From Patescibacteria group bacterium (GTDB taxonomy: Archaea; Nanobdellota; Nanobdellia; Pacearchaeales; GW2011-AR1), in the NCBI GenBank assembly GCA_019428815.1, contig JAHYJW010000001.1:1-47118 (forward strand): DNA of 47,118 nt, written 5' to 3'. This document shows positions 44,049 through 47,118 of this stretch, piece by piece; position 1 is the stretch's first letter, and every line of letters begins with the position of its first letter. The position numbers and the translations under genes were made by a program. The notes below the pieces were generated by a model that saw only the letters and a program-made list of their open reading frames with translations, had not been told where the DNA came from and did no database searches.

Positions 44049-47000
44049 TTAGGTTCTAGCGACATATCCTCTTTTTGGTTTGAATATTGCTCCACTTATG
44101 TCTAATTTTGTTAGGGCTTCTTCAATTTCATCTTTTGTTAGCTTACCCTCTAGCTCTTTTTGCAATTCTTCTAGCGGAATCATCTTTCCTATTTTATTCT
44201 CTAAGTTTGTTATGGTATCTCTTACAATAAAAACTTTATTCCTTTGTGATGCAGGCATCCCCCCTGTCCCACGATCAATATCAAAAGTTTTTGATTCATA
44301 GTCATAACCTACTTTTGTGAGATAATACTTCATTATTTCTATGGCTCTTTTAGCATCTTCTATAGCTACTACCTCACTTAGCCTCATTCTAGCAGCAGCT
44401 TCTGACATTCTTATTAACGCCTGTAACTGTCTTGCAGAAATTGGAATAGGTCTTATAGAGCCTTCCGAAGAAACAGGCATATTTCTTAGTTCTACATAAA
44501 ATTTTTTTATTTCTTCAACTGCTTCATCACTCAAAGCAGGATTTATTTTTTGTTTTGTATAAGCTACATACTTTCTGAATAGTTCTTTAGGAATCATCAT
44601 ACTCTCCCCTTGATTTTGATGGGCATTAAGTACATGAGTAGCAATATGTTCGTCAGTTTTCCTGTCTGGAAGATCTCTTAGGGGGAATATAACATCAAAT
44701 CTATTAATTAAAGTTGGAGGTAGGTCGATTTGTTGCGCAATGGGTTGATAAGGGTCAAATCTTCCAAACTTGGGATTTGCTGCTGCTAAAACAGAGGTTT
44801 CAGCTCTTAATGTCGCTTGGACATTTGCTTTACTTATTGTGATTGTGTTATGGAGAATCATTCTGTTTGAAATAAAAGTTTTATGGGGTTCAATAGTTAC
44901 ATCATAAACCCAGTTTATTTTTTTATTGATAATCTTTGAAACTTTTTTGATTTTAGACCAATTAGCATATCCAAATGCTACTTTCTTAAGTTCAGAAATT
45001 TCTTTATTTATCTGAGGATCATTTCTTTTTTTAGCGTAACTTTCTAAGAGAATTAAAATTTTTTGAATAAATTTTCTGTCTTTTTGATGATTTAAATCCT
45101 TTAAATTTTCGGTTTCATTTTTGTAAGGGATATTTAATTCTTTTAATATTTCTATTATTTTTTTGTTACAATTTGGTAAATCGTCCTCTGGAATTTTAGA
45201 ATTTTTGTTTAATTTGAGATATTCTTCTAAAATTTTTTTCTTTGTTATTGAAGAAAATCCTATCTCTTTCTCAAATTTAAGTAAATTTTCTTTTCCTGAA
45301 ATATGAAGCTCCCAATATTTTTTATTTTTGGAAATAGATGATTGAATTCCAAATCTTAAAAGAAGTAAGGCTAATTGTTTTTCGAGTTCTTTATTAGATG
45401 AAATCAAACAAATTTTATAGCCTTCTTTTTTTGATTTTATTAAAGAACCACCCCCATCATAAATTGCCCTTAATAAATTTCTTAAATTTTCTGGCGGCAA
45501 TTGTACAATTTCTTCTGGAATTTTTTGTTCGTTGTAATTTTTTGATAACTTTTTGCTTAAGTCATTTATCTTTCTTAAGGATTCCTTAGAACTAATTTTA
45601 AGAGAGTATAAGCCCCCTTCTTTATTTATAACAGAATCAATTTTAAAGTATCTTTCTAAGGACTGTTTATAATCTTCTATAATTTTTAAATCATTATTAC
45701 AAAATGGCGTTTCTATTCCTTTTTTTATCGGGTTACATATTGTACTAAGATAATACCCTATGACCTTACAAAGTAAGTCATTCTTTTTTTTATATGGTTT
45801 TGATTCAATCTTAATTAAAGAAGGAATAGGGAAGTGCATTCCTTTCCTTAACTTTTCTGCAGGTATAGTAGAAATTTTTCCATCTTTTATAACCCAACAA
45901 GGATGTTCAGGTGTTACTGTTATCTCTTGGCCATTAGAAATCTCAATTTTTATAAGTTTTTTAGGAGCTTTATGCCTGCTTATTCTGTCTACATTTAGGG
46001 GGAAATGTCTTTCAAAATCAGTAGATAAAAGTTTTATATCTTTGACAGGTAAAATCTCACAATTTTTACCTTTTAGAATTTTATCTTTATTCTCACTCAT
46101 TTTTTTATCTACAAGTGGCCCTATTTCTACTTCTTTACCATCGGATAACATTAATTTAAAATCTGGTAAAACGCACTGCTGTTCCATAGCTTCATGCATT
46201 GCACTTCTGTCGTTAGGATCCATTTTTTCAAGTTCATCAATACAAACCAGCCCCTTATTTGCAAGGACCATTGCTCCAGCTTCTAATGACCATCCTCTAA
46301 GATACTCATCACGAACAACTGTTGCAGTCAACCCTGCTCCAGAGGCACTTTTTCCAACCACATATCTTCCTTTAGGAGAGATATTTGCCATAAAACCTAA
46401 TGTTGCGGATTTTGCTACTCCTGGGTCCCCTATGAGAAGTATATGTAAATCCCCCCTAATTTTTTGTCCATCTGCGTGGGTTTTACTAACTCCCCCAAAT
46501 AACTGAAGAACAAGAGACTGTTTTATTTCTTCGTAACCCCACACACTTGGGATAATACTTTTTGTTAATTTATCAAAAACTTGAGGATCTCTTGAAAGTT
46601 CTAATATCTGCCTTTCATCTTCTTCACTTATGTCTAATTCTTCAAATGTTTCTTCCATAGGGATGATATTATTTACTTCTATAGCAAGTTCAAATCTAGT
46701 TGATAACCCCCCAGATTGTAATGGAACTGGAACCTCTTTTAATGTCCCAATAACTTTAACCCTACTTCCAGGAGTTGTTTTTTCTTCCATTTTGGGTTCA
46801 ACAAGGTCTTCTTTAAGGAATGCATTAATTCTTTTTGGCTGTTCTCCTCCAGAAAGGGATTCTGGAGCTTCTTCTATCACTATTCTTTGTGTATCAACCA
46901 TCTCTTTACTTATTAATTTAAAACCCCCCCTTCTTCCACAAGAACACCTCATTGGCTCTCTAAATTTCTTTTCCATTTGTAAAACAGAGATAATTGTTCC

Positions 47001-47118
47001 GCAGGAAGGACATTCAAACTTAGCATTTACAACTTGAGGCCTGACATCACTTGCCTGCCTAATTATTCCTTCAAGAACAATCATTTCATTTAGGTTTTTT
47101 GAACGAATGTTTCTTATT
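44049..47118 (-). CDS. mcm: Replicative helicase MCM, intein-containing, 5' end beyond right edge
   Basis: ILLIGDPGVAKSATLGFMANISPKGRYVVGKSASGAGLTATV; CIDELEKMDPNDRSAMHEAMEQQ; NRFDVIFPLRDLPD. Frame stays open upstream of the track start (..IRNIRSKNLNEMIVLEGIIRQ). Confidence 0.95.
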   Translation of the reverse strand, partial: IRNIRSKNLNEMIVLEGIIRQASDVRPQVVNAKFECPSCGTIISVLQMEKKFREPMRCSCGRRGGFKLISKEMVDTQRIVIEEAPESLSGGEQPKRINAFLKEDLVEPKMEEKTTPGSRVKVIGTLKEVPVPLQSGGLSTRFELAIEVNNIIPMEETFEELDISEEDERQILELSRDPQVFDKLTKSIIPSVWGYEEIKQSLVLQLFGGVSKTHADGQKIRGDLHILLIGDPGVAKSATLGFMANISPKGRYVVGKSASGAGLTATVVRDEYLRGWSLEAGAMVLANKGLVCIDELEKMDPNDRSAMHEAMEQQCVLPDFKLMLSDGKEVEIGPLVDKKMSENKDKILKGKNCEILPVKDIKLLSTDFERHFPLNVDRISRHKAPKKLIKIEISNGQEITVTPEHPCWVIKDGKISTIPAEKLRKGMHFPIPSLIKIESKPYKKKNDLLCKVIGYYLSTICNPIKKGIETPFCNNDLKIIEDYKQSLERYFKIDSVINKEGGLYSLKISSKESLRKINDLSKKLSKNYNEQKIPEEIVQLPPENLRNLLRAIYDGGGSLIKSKKEGYKICLISSNKELEKQLALLLLRFGIQSSISKNKKYWELHISGKENLLKFEKEIGFSSITKKKILEEYLKLNKNSKIPEDDLPNCNKKIIEILKELNIPYKNETENLKDLNHQKDRKFIQKILILLESYAKKRNDPQINKEISELKKVAFGYANWSKIKKVSKIINKKINWVYDVTIEPHKTFISNRMILHNTITISKANVQATLRAETSVLAAANPKFGRFDPYQPIAQQIDLPPTLINRFDVIFPLRDLPDRKTDEHIATHVLNAHQNQGESMMIPKELFRKYVAYTKQKINPALSDEAVEEIKKFYVELRNMPVSSEGSIRPIPISARQLQALIRMSEAAARMRLSEVVAIEDAKRAIEIMKYYLTKVGYDYESKTFDIDRGTGGMPASQRNKVFIVRDTITNLENKIGKMIPLEELQKELEGKLTKDEIEEALTKLDISGAIFKPKRGYVART
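44847..46175 (-). other. MCM intein (443 aa, residues 304-746 of the track ORF)
   Basis: Cys1 after MHEAMEQQ; block B TPEHP; degenerate LAGLIDADG blocks (GYYLSTIC, LLRAIYDGGGSLI); C-terminal VYDVTIEPHKTFISNRMILHN followed by Thr; exteins rejoin as MHEAMEQQ/TITISKANVQATLRAE. Confidence 0.95.

Noticed and set aside
45760-46506. 248-aa plus-strand ORF antisense to mcm, and 46630-47037
   Set aside because: Mirror of conserved MCM/intein coding sequence; Ser/Phe-rich shadow translation.
47082-47084. ATG at 47084 as the true MCM start
   Set aside because: Frame remains open to the window edge with MCM-like sequence (IRNIRSKNLNEMIVLEGIIRQ); start is outside the window.

Overview
AT-rich chromosomal segment of an archaeon. 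The mix of archaeal information-processing genes (MCM, aIF1A, aIF2-beta, TFE, eS17, tRNA-splicing EndA, GatDE, deoxyhypusine synthase, Dph2) with bacterial-type LeuRS, MnmA and DisA, plus compact genes, suggests a DPANN lineage (Pacearchaeota/Woesearchaeota-like); this is inferred from reading proteins, not from a tree. I support about 40 CDSs, 3 tRNAs (one with an intron), one intein, one intrinsic-type terminator and one structured 5' leader. No rRNA, CRISPR array or transposon was seen. Main observations: (1) LeuRS carries a complete RBBP9-like alpha/beta-hydrolase with its catalytic triad, inserted at the entrance of the CP1 editing domain. (2) An SMC-headed ATPase has a Rad50-style zinc hook (CPVC) exactly at the midpoint of its coiled coil, where the hinge should be. 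(3) DisA-type diadenylate cyclase lies next to a DHH phosphoesterase. (4) ftsZ has a leader with several hairpins and a near-perfect Shine-Dalgarno. (5) Two unannotated microproteins of opposite charge are present, 21 aa Lys/Ala and 30 aa Glu/Asp. (6) GatE lacks its GAD domain and AlaRS lacks C-Ala. (7) MCM contains an intein with a degenerate endonuclease. (8) A nucleotidyltransferase gene between gatD and gatE is interrupted by one in-frame TAG. (9) TFE has a long Lys-rich tail.
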